From contig JAFQHT010000101.1 in NCBI GenBank assembly GCA_017397825.1, positions 1-41,488 of the forward strand: a DNA stretch of 41,488 nucleotides. Reading direction: 5' to 3'. Below are positions 23,940-30,949 of the stretch, piece after piece. Numbering within the stretch: the first letter of the stretch is position 1; the number at the start of each line of letters is the position of its first letter. This DNA is from Bacillota bacterium. GTDB taxonomy: Bacteria > Bacillota > Clostridia > Peptostreptococcales > Anaerovoracaceae. A model generated the notes under the pieces. That model saw only the letters and a list, made by a program, of their open reading frames with translations. It was not told the origin of the DNA and did no database searches. Position numbers and translations under genes: made by a program.

Positions 23940-25469
23940 ATGGGTACAGATTATAAGAAATTACAGAACGGCAGCGATATCCGCGGTGTGGCTCTTGAAG
24001 GAGTGGCAGGCGAGGCTGTAAATCTTGGAACTGAAGAAGCAAAGAACCTGACGCTGGGCTTTGCAAAGTGGCTTGCAGATAAGACAGGAAAACGGACTGA
24101 TGACCTGGTGATTTCCATCGGTCATGACAGCAGACTTTCTGCAGAGGCACTTAAGTCAGCGGCAATTGAAGCACTCACTGGCGCAGGAGTAAAAGTGTTT
24201 GACTGCGGCCTGGCATCAACCCCTGCCATGTTTATGTCTACAATTTTCGATAACTACAAGTGTGATGGGGCGATTATGATTACTGCAAGTCACCTGCCTT
24301 TTAACAGAAATGGTTTTAAATATTTCGATAAGGACGGCGGACTGAACAAAGGCGACATCACATGGATCATAGACTGGGCCTCCCAGTGGGCAGCAGGAGC
24401 TGCAATGACTCTGGAAGCAGTGAAAGCTGGTGAAGTTGAAAAAAGCGACCTTATCGGTACATATTCAGAGTTTTTAAGAAATAAAATCATAGAAGAAGTC
24501 GACCATCCTGATCATCGGGAAACTCCGCTGGCAGGACTTAAGATCGTGGTAGACGCAGGAAACGGTGCCGGCGGTTTTTATGCGGGCAGAATTCTCGATT
24601 CTCTGGGAGCAGACGTTTCCGGAAGTCAGTTCCTGGAACCAGACGGAACTTTCCCTAACCACGCACCAAACCCTGAAAACAAAGAAGCTATGGCTTCCAT
24701 CAGTGCAAAAGTTCTTGAAACAGGTGCTGACTTCGGTCTGATTTTTGATACAGATGTGGACCGTTCATCAGCAGTTGACAAGAGCGGCAAAGAAATCAGC
24801 CGTAATGCCATCGTTGCTATGGCAGCAGCTCTTATTGCACGTGAGCATCCCGGTACAACCGTTGTAACTGACAGCATCACCAGCGACCAGCTGACAGTGT
24901 ATCTGGAAGAATGTCTGGGCCTGAAACATCTCAGATTCAAGCGCGGCTACAAGAATGTAATAAACAAGTCCATAGAACTCAATGCTGCCGGCATTGACAG
25001 CCAGCTGGCCATCGAAACATCCGGCCATGCAGCATATAAAGAAAACTACTTCCTGGATGACGGTGCATATCTTGCGACCAAGATTGTAATCAAGGCAGCC
25101 CAGCTTGCTCAGCAGGGTGCGTCAATCGACGTACTTCTTGCAAGTCTTGAAGAACCGAAGGAAGCAGTTGAAGTAAGATTCCCTATCGAAGGAGAAAACT
25201 TCGGAGAAGTGGGCGCACAGGTTCTTGCTGACCTTGAGGTCTGGGCGGCAGAAAATTCCGGAAACGGAGTGTCTGTTGTAGAACCAAACTATGAAGGTGT
25301 CCGTCTCAACTTCAGACGGGACGGTCTTTCCGGCTGGTGCCTGCTCCGAAAATCACTTCATGACCCGATTCTGCCGCTTAACGTGGAAGTAACGGAAGGC
25401 AGCTGCCAGACTATTTTAGAAGAAATTAAAATTTTCCTGGGTAATTATCCGCAGGTGAAAGTAGGTTAA
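23940..25469 (+). CDS. Phosphomannomutase/phosphoglucomutase family protein
   Basis: The 509-residue protein is of the alpha-D-phosphohexomutase superfamily. The phosphoserine site is in ITASHLPFNRNG (about residues 115-126; Ser is the phosphate acceptor) and the magnesium loop is DTDVDRS (about 267-273), with the sugar-binding ETSGH (about 361-365) and the phosphate-binding RRDGLSGW (about 459-466). An N-terminal GSDIRGVAL segment begins the catalytic core. It interconverts hexose-1- and -6-phosphates for glycan or surface polysaccharide synthesis. It is longer than bacterial PMM/PGM (about 460), matching the clostridial group. GGAG sits before the ATG. A Crp/Fnr regulator gene starts just after its stop (one base apart). 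Confidence 0.9.
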   Translation: MGTDYKKLQNGSDIRGVALEGVAGEAVNLGTEEAKNLTLGFAKWLADKTGKRTDDLVISIGHDSRLSAEALKSAAIEALTGAGVKVFDCGLASTPAMFMSTIFDNYKCDGAIMITASHLPFNRNGFKYFDKDGGLNKGDITWIIDWASQWAAGAAMTLEAVKAGEVEKSDLIGTYSEFLRNKIIEEVDHPDHRETPLAGLKIVVDAGNGAGGFYAGRILDSLGADVSGSQFLEPDGTFPNHAPNPENKEAMASISAKVLETGADFGLIFDTDVDRSSAVDKSGKEISRNAIVAMAAALIAREHPGTTVVTDSITSDQLTVYLEECLGLKHLRFKRGYKNVINKSIELNAAGIDSQLAIETSGHAAYKENYFLDDGAYLATKIVIKAAQLAQQGASIDVLLASLEEPKEAVEVRFPIEGENFGEVGAQVLADLEVWAAENSGNGVSVVEPNYEGVRLNFRRDGLSGWCLLRKSLHDPILPLNVEVTEGSCQTILEEIKIFLGNYPQVKVG

Positions 25470-25470
25470 G

Positions 25471-26127
25471 ATGAAATTTGCCGAGTATTTTCCGGTTTGG
25501 AATAAACTGACTGCTCAGGAGCAGGAGATAATATCTTCTGCCGCAATGGAGCGCAAAGTTGAAAAAGGCACAATGATACATAACGGCAGCCTGGACTGCT
25601 CCGGTCTCATTCTGATCAAATCAGGACAGCTGAGGGCATATATGCTTTCTGAAGAGGGGAGAGAAATAACTCTTTACAGGTTGTTTGACTACGATATATG
25701 TCTGTTTTCTGCGTCCTGCATAATGCAGAATATTCAGTTTGAAGTGTTTATCGAGGCTGAAAAAGACACTGAAATGTGGGTAATCCCGCCATATGTGTAC
25801 AAGAGTGTGATGGACCGGTCTGCGGCCTGTGCAAACTACACCAACGAAATTATGGCTACCAGATTTTCGGATGTAATGTGGACTATAGAGCAGGTCATGT
25901 GGAAAAGTATGGATAAGCGCCTTGCAGCTTTTCTGCTTGAAGAAATCCGTATTGAGGAAACCAATAAACTGTCCATTACTCACGAAAAAATTGCCAATCA
26001 CATGGGAACAGCCAGAGAAGTTGTTACCCGGATGCTGAAGTATTTCCAGAGCGAGGGCATGGTAAAGCTGACCCGCGGATATGTGGAAATTACCGATGAA
26101 GAGGGGCTGGAAGAACTGGCAGAATAG
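25471..26127 (+). CDS. Crp/Fnr-family transcriptional regulator
   Basis: The 218-residue protein has the family layout: an N-terminal cyclic-nucleotide-binding-type jelly roll (about residues 10-120; GLILIKSGQLRAYMLSEEGREITLYRL), a long dimerisation helix (about 125-155) and a C-terminal winged helix (about 165-213) with SITHEKIANHMGTAREVVTRMLKYFQSEGMV. The recognition helix is the ARE-VTRML part. I see no four-cysteine iron-sulfur set (two N-terminal Cys, C77 and C85, are present as CLFSASC), so it is not a classic oxygen-sensing FNR; clostridial members of this type sense varied signals. It starts one base after the phosphohexomutase stop and is likely co-transcribed; a terminator follows. 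It could bind the TGTGA/TCACA-type site upstream of the thioredoxin gene. Confidence 0.87.
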   Translation: MKFAEYFPVWNKLTAQEQEIISSAAMERKVEKGTMIHNGSLDCSGLILIKSGQLRAYMLSEEGREITLYRLFDYDICLFSASCIMQNIQFEVFIEAEKDTEMWVIPPYVYKSVMDRSAACANYTNEIMATRFSDVMWTIEQVMWKSMDKRLAAFLLEEIRIEETNKLSITHEKIANHMGTAREVVTRMLKYFQSEGMVKLTRGYVEITDEEGLEELAE

Positions 26128-26136
26128 TATGATACG

Positions 26137-26167
26137 AAAATGCATCAGGTTATCTGATGCATTTTTT
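26137..26167 (+). terminator. Terminator after the Crp/Fnr gene
   Basis: AAAATGCATCAG and CTGATGCATTTT (26137-26148/26154-26165) form a perfect 12-bp stem with a 5-nt loop, followed by more T residues; it closes the nfo-buk-...-crp operon. Confidence 0.92.
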
Positions 26168-26254
26168 GTTGAAACATGTCGGATTTTGATGGAATTTAAC
26201 CACTTTGCAGCGAGATGCTATAGATGTAAAATATTACCATAAGCGTAAACGACA

Positions 26255-26283
26255 TTGACTTCAGATAACAAAAATGTTATCGT
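26255..26283 (+). promoter_or_regulatory. Promoter and palindromic operator of the toxin-antitoxin pair
   Basis: TTGACT (26255-26260) and TATCGT (26278-26283), 17 bases apart, form a promoter about 20 bases before the toxin ATG. The perfect inverted repeat GATAACA (26264-26270) / TGTTATC (26275-26281), with a 4-bp spacer, covers the region between the boxes and touches the -10. It is the probable binding site of the HTH antitoxin, giving autoregulation. Confidence 0.78.
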
Positions 26284-26301
26284 ATAGAAAAGAGGATTGT
26301 A

Positions 26302-26667
26302 ATGTACGAAGTAATATTTTACTATGATAAAGATGGTAATTCTGAAATTGTAGAATGGCTGGATAGTTTGAAACGTGCTAATGAAACAGATAAGAACAGC
26401 CGGATAAACTGGGAAAAGACTTTGGCTTACATAGGTGCGTTGGAACGATACGGAACCAGTATTGGCATGCCGTATGTGAAATATCTGGGAAATAATCTTT
26501 GGGAATTAAGACCTGTAAGGAATCGTATATTATTTTTCTGCTGGACAGAAAATAGATATATATTGTTGCATCATTTTGTAAAAAAGACTCAGAAGACTCC
26601 ACGCAGGGAGATTGAAAAAGCTTTGCAGAATAAAAAAGATTACCTGGAAAGGGAGGAAATAGAATGA
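26302..26667 (+). CDS. RelE/HigB-type (phage Gp49-like) toxin
   Basis: The 121-residue protein matches the Gp49/HigB-like branch of RelE toxins: VIFYYDKDGNSEIVEWLDSL at the start, the middle GMPYVKYLGNNLWELRP (about residues 54-70) with the LWELR signature, and RILFFCWTENRYILLHHFVKKTQKTPRREIEKA (about 73-105), where the HHFVKK and TP basic residues typify these ribosome-dependent endoribonucleases. It presumably cleaves translated mRNA until bound by the antitoxin. Order toxin-before-antitoxin is the HigBA arrangement. The ATGA overlap with the antitoxin gene suggests coupled translation. An AGAGGAT stretch precedes the start. Confidence 0.88.
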   Translation: MYEVIFYYDKDGNSEIVEWLDSLKRANETDKNSRINWEKTLAYIGALERYGTSIGMPYVKYLGNNLWELRPVRNRILFFCWTENRYILLHHFVKKTQKTPRREIEKALQNKKDYLEREEIE

Positions 26668-26960
26668 AAAAAGTAACAACATTTTCTGAATACATGGGTG
26701 ATGAACAGCGTGTATCGCAGGCCGAGCGTGAGCAGATTCAGTTTGAGATTGAACTTATCGGGAAAGTTATTAAGGCAAGAAAAGAACGCGGTCTGTCACA
26801 ACGAGACCTTGCAGAACTGAGCGGAGTAAAGCAGCCGGCAATTGCAAGACTTGAAAGTATGCAGGCAACGCCTAAAATAGACACGCTTTTAAAAATCCTG
26901 CATCCACTTGGATATACTTTGTCAGTGGTACCAGTAGATGCTGAACGCAGCGGTGAATAA
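26664..26960 (+). CDS. HigA-like XRE antitoxin
   Basis: The 98-residue protein has a compact helix-turn-helix: KARKERGLSQRDLAELSGVKQPAIARLE (about residues 32-59), followed by the typical antitoxin sequence TPKIDTLLKILHPLGYTLSVVP (about 64-85). An N-terminal extension (MKKVTTFSEYMGDEQRVSQAEREQ) probably wraps the toxin. It starts inside the toxin's stop (ATGA overlap). It is expected to neutralise the toxin and to repress the promoter at 26255. No other HTH gene is in this unit. Confidence 0.88.
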   Translation: MKKVTTFSEYMGDEQRVSQAEREQIQFEIELIGKVIKARKERGLSQRDLAELSGVKQPAIARLESMQATPKIDTLLKILHPLGYTLSVVPVDAERSGE

Positions 26961-26992
26961 AAAATGCGCCGGAGGAACGATGGCGCATTTTT
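26961..26992. terminator. Bidirectional terminator after the toxin-antitoxin pair
   Basis: ATGCGCC (26964-26970) pairs with GGCGCAT (26982-26988) around an 11-nt loop; A-runs on the left and T-runs on the right let it work in both directions, for the antitoxin on the plus strand and thioredoxin on the minus strand. Confidence 0.82.
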
Positions 26993-27034
26993 GTATGGGT
27001 TTATTTGATTCTTTATGGTCTAACTAATATATTA

Positions 27035-27343
27035 CTATCCTATAAGGGAAAGCACTTCGTTTTTTGGTAAAGCTCCCAGTGAACGGCTTACCACTTCGCC
27101 GTTTTTTACCACCAGAAGTGTAGGAACGCTCATTACTCTGTATTTTCTTGCAAGTTCCAATTCTTCACCTACATTAATCTTTGCGACTTTGATATCGCTG
27201 CGTTCTGCTGCAATTTCGTCGATTACCGGCATCAGGGACTGACATGGTCCGCACCAGCTTGCGAAGAAGTCTACCAGAACTGGCTTTTCACTTTCAATAA
27301 TTTCTTTCTGGAAATTTTCCTTTGTAATATTTAATGCACTCAT
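27035..27343 (-). CDS. trxA: Thioredoxin
   Basis: The 102-residue protein has the classic active site WCGPC (residues 30-34; reactive Cys31 and Cys34), the D25 buried in VDFFASW, and the cis-proline segment MSVPTLLVVKNGE (about 70-82). It reduces disulfides in the cytoplasm, with electrons from a thioredoxin reductase not in this window. Start ATG follows GGAGG. It stands alone between the toxin-antitoxin pair and the cobalamin operon, with a promoter region that holds a TGTGA/TCACA site. Confidence 0.96.
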   Translation of the reverse strand: MSALNITKENFQKEIIESEKPVLVDFFASWCGPCQSLMPVIDEIAAERSDIKVAKINVGEELELARKYRVMSVPTLLVVKNGEVVSRSLGALPKNEVLSLIG

Positions 27344-27404
27344 TTCAGTACCTCCGATTTCTATGTTTATATTTTGGTTTGTTTGTTATCTTTATTGTGA
27401 CCTA

Positions 27405-27446
27405 ATAATAACATTTTATCAGAGGGAGTTCTGTGACATTATCACA
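27405..27446 (-). promoter_or_regulatory. Candidate Crp/Fnr-type site upstream of thioredoxin
   Basis: The inverted repeat TGTGA (27432-27436) / TCACA (27442-27446), with a 5-bp spacer, resembles a Crp-family box (the standard has 6 bp). Its centre would lie about 41 bases before a start site set by a TATTAT box on the minus strand (plus 27405-27410), the usual distance for such activators. The -10 choice is not certain; a TAAAAT alternative exists at plus 27413-27418. The same hairpin may also end the upstream M20 gene. Confidence 0.4.
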
Positions 27447-27455
27447 TTACAGAAA

Positions 27456-28556
27456 CTATTTTTTTAAAAGTTCAAAAATTCTGCACATTATATCAAAACG
27501 CTCGGTTACAGTGCTTATTTTCAGGAATTCTTTGTCGGTGTGAGGGTTGCCGCCGCCTGGGCCGCAGCCATCAATCACCGGAATTCCCAGTGCAGCCAGA
27601 ATGTTTGCATCGGATGTACCGCCGGCACTGACATATTCAAGCCCGAGAGGCTCAAGGATGTCTATGAGAGCAGAAGTTTGCTCAGAAATTTCCAAAGGTT
27701 CTTTGCGGCTGTCAAGGGTGAGCTTTGCTTCCGCACCTTCCAGAAAAGGCTTGCTGACCAACCGCTTCAGAGCACGCTCTGTCCTGGCAAGCTCCCGGGT
27801 GCTCCGGTAACGGACCTCAAAGGTTGCTGTTGCAGATGGCGCCACTACGTTGAGGGCAGTGCCGCCGCTGATTGTTCCGACATTAACAGTGGTTCCCCGG
27901 TCATAGTTTTTAAGTCTGTCCAGAGCAGTAATCCAGCGGGCCAGTTCAGTGATGGCGCTGACGCCTTCTTTCGGTGCAGTTCCTGCGTGGGATGGTATGC
28001 CGGTAATTTCAAGAGTGTACTTGCTTATACCTTTTCGCTCAGCAACAAACTGTCCCCGCTTGCGCGCTCCTTCAAAGACGAAGATTGCACCGCAGCCGCA
28101 GGCCTCCCTGAGCATGTACGGACTTGTATCTTCTGAACCGGTTTCTTCGTCGCTGTTGAGAAGAATCTTCAGGCGGATGTCCGGGCGCGATTCAGCCATG
28201 TGACGGGCCAGGTAGAGCATGAGAAGTGCCCCTGCTTTCATGTCCACAGTACCGGGGCCGAAGGCACAGCCATCTTCCACACGGAAAGGACGCTTGGCAG
28301 CAGTTCCGTCAGCAAATACAGTATCCATATGACCGCACAGCAAAAAATCAAAAGAGCCGTTTCCCGGACTTGATGCCACCACCAGCGGGCGGCCGCTTTC
28401 GCCGGTCCTGAGCACACGCACATCAAAACCGGCAGCCTTAAACTGCTCTTCAAAAAAGGCGGCAACCGAAAGGTTTCCTTCAATATTATGGGTGCCGCTG
28501 TCAATATTTATAATTTTTTCGAGATCTTTCAGAAAATCATCTAAAGGAAAATTCAT
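27456..28556 (-). CDS. M20-family metallopeptidase (glutamate carboxypeptidase-like)
   Basis: The 366-residue protein matches the M20/M28-type zinc peptidases near ArgE, DapE and carboxypeptidase G2. The di-zinc ligands are readable: H in LLCGHMDTVF (about residue 75), D in GPGTVDMKAG (about 106), E-E in NSDEETGSED (about 138-143), E in FVFEGARK (about 157), and H in GNPHTDKEF (about 342). A lid or dimerisation domain of about 110 residues (about 175-285) sits between the halves. It removes a C-terminal amino acid or acyl group from a small peptide or N-acyl amino acid; the substrate is unknown. It lies at the 3' end of the cobalamin operon, but I see no direct biochemical link. Confidence 0.87.
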   Translation of the reverse strand: MNFPLDDFLKDLEKIINIDSGTHNIEGNLSVAAFFEEQFKAAGFDVRVLRTGESGRPLVVASSPGNGSFDFLLCGHMDTVFADGTAAKRPFRVEDGCAFGPGTVDMKAGALLMLYLARHMAESRPDIRLKILLNSDEETGSEDTSPYMLREACGCGAIFVFEGARKRGQFVAERKGISKYTLEITGIPSHAGTAPKEGVSAITELARWITALDRLKNYDRGTTVNVGTISGGTALNVVAPSATATFEVRYRSTRELARTERALKRLVSKPFLEGAEAKLTLDSRKEPLEISEQTSALIDILEPLGLEYVSAGGTSDANILAALGIPVIDGCGPGGGNPHTDKEFLKISTVTERFDIMCRIFELLKK

Positions 28557-28569
28557 CGTTTCCTCCGTT

Positions 28570-29193
28570 TTATATTTCGGTAAATCTTACAGGTTCTCCG
28601 TTTTCAAACTCTACAGTAAAACCTCTGCCGGTAACTGGAATCCACTGCCAGAAATTTTCTCTTTCGCCTGGGAACCAGTGTTCCATGGCCGCAGAAATAG
28701 TGCCGCCGTGGCAGACAACGATGGAAACTGCGTCACCTCCGTCGTGGCGGCGAGCAAGTTCTTTCATGCGGTGAAGGCCGGTGAGCTGATCAAGACCTTT
28801 CTGGATTCTGTCGTAGAAACTGAGGATGGAGTCCCCTCCGCCCGGGAACTGGAAACTTCCGTCGGTGGTTGCAATCCATGTTTCGTGTTCGGGACGCTGC
28901 TGGATTTCTTTGTATGTGAGGCATTCCCAGTCGCCGAAATTCATTTCGCGAAGATCCGTAATAGGTGTGAAAGGTACATCGCCGTAAATTACATGGAAAG
29001 TCTGGTTTGCGCGGAGCATGCCGGATGTGTAGCAGTCTGCATCACCAAGTTCAGGGTAAATTCCCTGGTCTTTGAACTCGTTGAGAACGCGGATACCTTC
29101 TTCCACCAGAGGAATGTCCACGCTGCCGTAGTACCATTTTTTTTGAATTCCTTCAGTTATTCCATGCCTTATAAAATGTATATATGATTTCAA
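28570..29193 (-). CDS. Histidine phosphatase (CobC/PhoE-like)
   Basis: The 207-residue protein has the RHG catalytic motif (residues 9-11 in HFIRHGIT) with nucleophile H10, the second catalytic His in IVVCHGGTI, and the acid-loop segment LREMNFGDWECLTYKEI. Its place just downstream of cobT-cobU-cobS suggests an alpha-ribazole-5'-phosphate phosphatase (CobC), which would finish the nucleotide loop of cobalamin. The family is broad and the sequence alone does not separate CobC from general phosphoglycerate-mutase-like phosphatases, so I leave the symbol out. It lies 23 bases downstream of the second CobU-like gene and 13 bases upstream of the M20 gene. Confidence 0.75.
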   Translation of the reverse strand: MKSYIHFIRHGITEGIQKKWYYGSVDIPLVEEGIRVLNEFKDQGIYPELGDADCYTSGMLRANQTFHVIYGDVPFTPITDLREMNFGDWECLTYKEIQQRPEHETWIATTDGSFQFPGGGDSILSFYDRIQKGLDQLTGLHRMKELARRHDGGDAVSIVVCHGGTISAAMEHWFPGERENFWQWIPVTGRGFTVEFENGEPVRFTEI

Positions 29194-29216
29194 GTTAAAC
29201 TCCCCCTACTTGTATT

Positions 29217-29597
29217 TTACTTAATATCCTGACCCAGACCGCAGAAAACTCTGATAACCCGGTCTGCTTCTTTGCCAAGCCAGAGCATGCAGCGGCCGTT
29301 CATTTCACGCCAGGCTCTCTGGTCCGCATCCAGGGGAACGATTCCCTGGGAAATGTCGCTGACGATAATGATTTTGTCTGAAAGCATGTCGCCGAGATCT
29401 GCCAGAAGATCACGGGCTTCAAGGCCGGCTTTTACGCAGGCAAAGGTGAAATTTTCCAGACCACAGATTACTTTTTTTGTGATGTCGATTTCTGTGGAAT
29501 TATCCTGACACATAAAAACATCATCGATGCATATATTGAAATTTTCTCTGGCATAGTCCAGTTTGCCCTGGTACGCCCCTCCGAATATTACTATCAT
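29217..29597 (-). CDS. Second CobU-like protein, shortened, degenerate P-loop
   Basis: The 126-residue protein resembles CobU but lacks about 50 residues. The N-terminal MIVIFGGAYQGKLDYA matches the CobU P-loop region, but the expected Ser/Thr after GK is Leu (GGAYQGKL, residues 6-13), and no guanylate histidine was found. The C-terminal half is clearer: VSDISQGIVPLDADQRAWREMNGRCMLWL is the CobU-type segment that ends in the family's VxGLGxxIK-like tail (here VFCGLGQDIK). It lies 18 bases downstream of cobS, 13 kb from the oraE end. It may be a regulatory or partner subunit, a degraded duplicate, or an enzyme for another step. The complete cobU lies on the other side of cobS. Confidence 0.65.
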   Translation of the reverse strand: MIVIFGGAYQGKLDYARENFNICIDDVFMCQDNSTEIDITKKVICGLENFTFACVKAGLEARDLLADLGDMLSDKIIIVSDISQGIVPLDADQRAWREMNGRCMLWLGKEADRVIRVFCGLGQDIK

Positions 29598-29615
29598 AAG
29601 TCCTCCAGTTATCAG

Positions 29616-30383
29616 TTAACAGCAGAATGCAAGAATCAGCACACCGGCAAGTTCGCCCCAGACGATACCGTAACCGGCAATATCACCATTCATGCCGCCA
29701 AGCTGCTTCTTTCCGTATGTAACCGCAATGAACCCTGTAAGAGCAGCCGCGCCGCAGACCATTGCCAGAGTCTTCGGGGATGCGGTGAGCAGGAATCCTG
29801 CCGCAAGGAAAACCGCAAGCTGAACTATAATCAGGATAACGCCTTCTTTTTTAGTGGCCTTTTCCTGAGCGTCCATTTCCACATACTGGCTTGTTCCCAT
29901 AGGCCGGCTCAGAAGAACTTCAAGACCGGACACTGAGCGGGAAATGACAGTGATAAGAACCATGTTTACAGGATCCATGATTCCGGAAACAGCTGTTGAA
30001 ATGCAGGCATAATAAGCCAGAATAAGAAAGACAACACTGACAACTGCAAAAGCACCTGTATGAGAGTCTTTAAGAATTCTCTGGCGGTCTTCCAGAGGCC
30101 GGCGGCTCATAATAGCATCACTGCAGTCCATGAAACCGTCCAGATGAATAAATCCGCAAAGCACGAACAGCACAAAGGTCATAATGAATCCGCCGATTGC
30201 CGGTGGCATGTGCATCAGCGGCAGAGCCAGTGAAACTGCTGCCCAGATCAGCCCTATTATAAAACCGATGGCAGGCAGAAAACCAAGCATTATGCTTTTA
30301 TATCTGCCGTCCCAGAGCTTGCACGGGCAGGGAAGGGTGCAGAAATTACCCCAGGTCATAAAGAATCCAGTTATGTATTTCAT
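29616..30383 (-). CDS. cobS: Adenosylcobinamide-GDP ribazoletransferase (cobalamin synthase)
   Basis: The 255-residue integral membrane enzyme joins adenosylcobinamide-GDP to alpha-ribazole or its 5'-phosphate. It has several transmembrane helices (about residues 30-55, 62-85, 110-130, 135-155, 178-200 and 205-220, plus the C-terminal 235-255) and the signature HLDGFMDCSDAIMS (about 81-94) with the metal-binding D-x3-D type cluster, then RRPLEDRQRILKDSHTGAFA (about 94-113). All are typical of CobS. It starts with ATG 2 bases after the cobU stop, and the CobU-like small gene follows. It acts at the membrane with CobT and CobU products. Confidence 0.94.
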   Translation of the reverse strand: MKYITGFFMTWGNFCTLPCPCKLWDGRYKSIMLGFLPAIGFIIGLIWAAVSLALPLMHMPPAIGGFIMTFVLFVLCGFIHLDGFMDCSDAIMSRRPLEDRQRILKDSHTGAFAVVSVVFLILAYYACISTAVSGIMDPVNMVLITVISRSVSGLEVLLSRPMGTSQYVEMDAQEKATKKEGVILIIVQLAVFLAAGFLLTASPKTLAMVCGAAALTGFIAVTYGKKQLGGMNGDIAGYGIVWGELAGVLILAFCC

Positions 30384-30385
30384 TG

Positions 30386-30949
30386 TCAGTCATTCTCCTG
30401 TTTGTATATGTATTTGAAACCGTAGGCTACTTCAATGACCTGATCACAGACGCGGGCCAGAGTACGGTCAAGCATGGCCAGCGCAGCACGGTAGGTTTCC
30501 GTAAACTCATCAAATTTATTGGCATCAGAGTAGATGTAGTCAGACACGAAGACTGTGTTTCCTGTGCGCTTGGCGAACTCCGTGAGTTCTTCCGCAAGTC
30601 GCCTGCCGCAGTCCAGGTCCATGGAGCCGTCTGCTCTGAACATTTCATTGGAAAGGAGGGCAGTCACACTGTCCAGCAGGAAAACTCCCTGCGGGTCCAC
30701 AGGTTTACCTTCGGTAGTTGTGCCAGTCAGTGCCTGGCAAATTTCCACACCTTGCTCTATAGTTTCGAATCCCCAGCCTTCACGTTCGGCAAGATGGCGC
30801 ACAATCCGGGCGTCGTCCTCGTGGTCATGGGGAATCATGGTAGCCAGATAATATAATGGTACATTTTTTTCGCGGGCCATGTCACGGGCCAGTTCCTGTG
30901 CGTGGTAGGACTTGCCGTTCTTACAGCCTCCGCTGATAAATATATTCAT
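30386..30949 (-). CDS. cobU: Adenosylcobinamide kinase/guanylyltransferase
   Basis: The 187-residue enzyme phosphorylates adenosylcobinamide and transfers GMP to it. The Walker A loop is GGCKNGKS (residues 7-14). The guanylylated-histidine region is visible as YYLATMIPHDHEDDARIVRHLAEREGW (about 33-59), where the R-x-x-H of ARIVRHL marks the expected histidine; GVFLLDSVTALLSNEMF (about 88-104) is the conserved segment after it, with Walker B-like LLDS. Length is normal. The ATG overlaps the stop of cobT (TAATG), so translation is coupled. It feeds CobS. Confidence 0.9.
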   Translation of the reverse strand: MNIFISGGCKNGKSYHAQELARDMAREKNVPLYYLATMIPHDHEDDARIVRHLAEREGWGFETIEQGVEICQALTGTTTEGKPVDPQGVFLLDSVTALLSNEMFRADGSMDLDCGRRLAEELTEFAKRTGNTVFVSDYIYSDANKFDEFTETYRAALAMLDRTLARVCDQVIEVAYGFKYIYKQEND

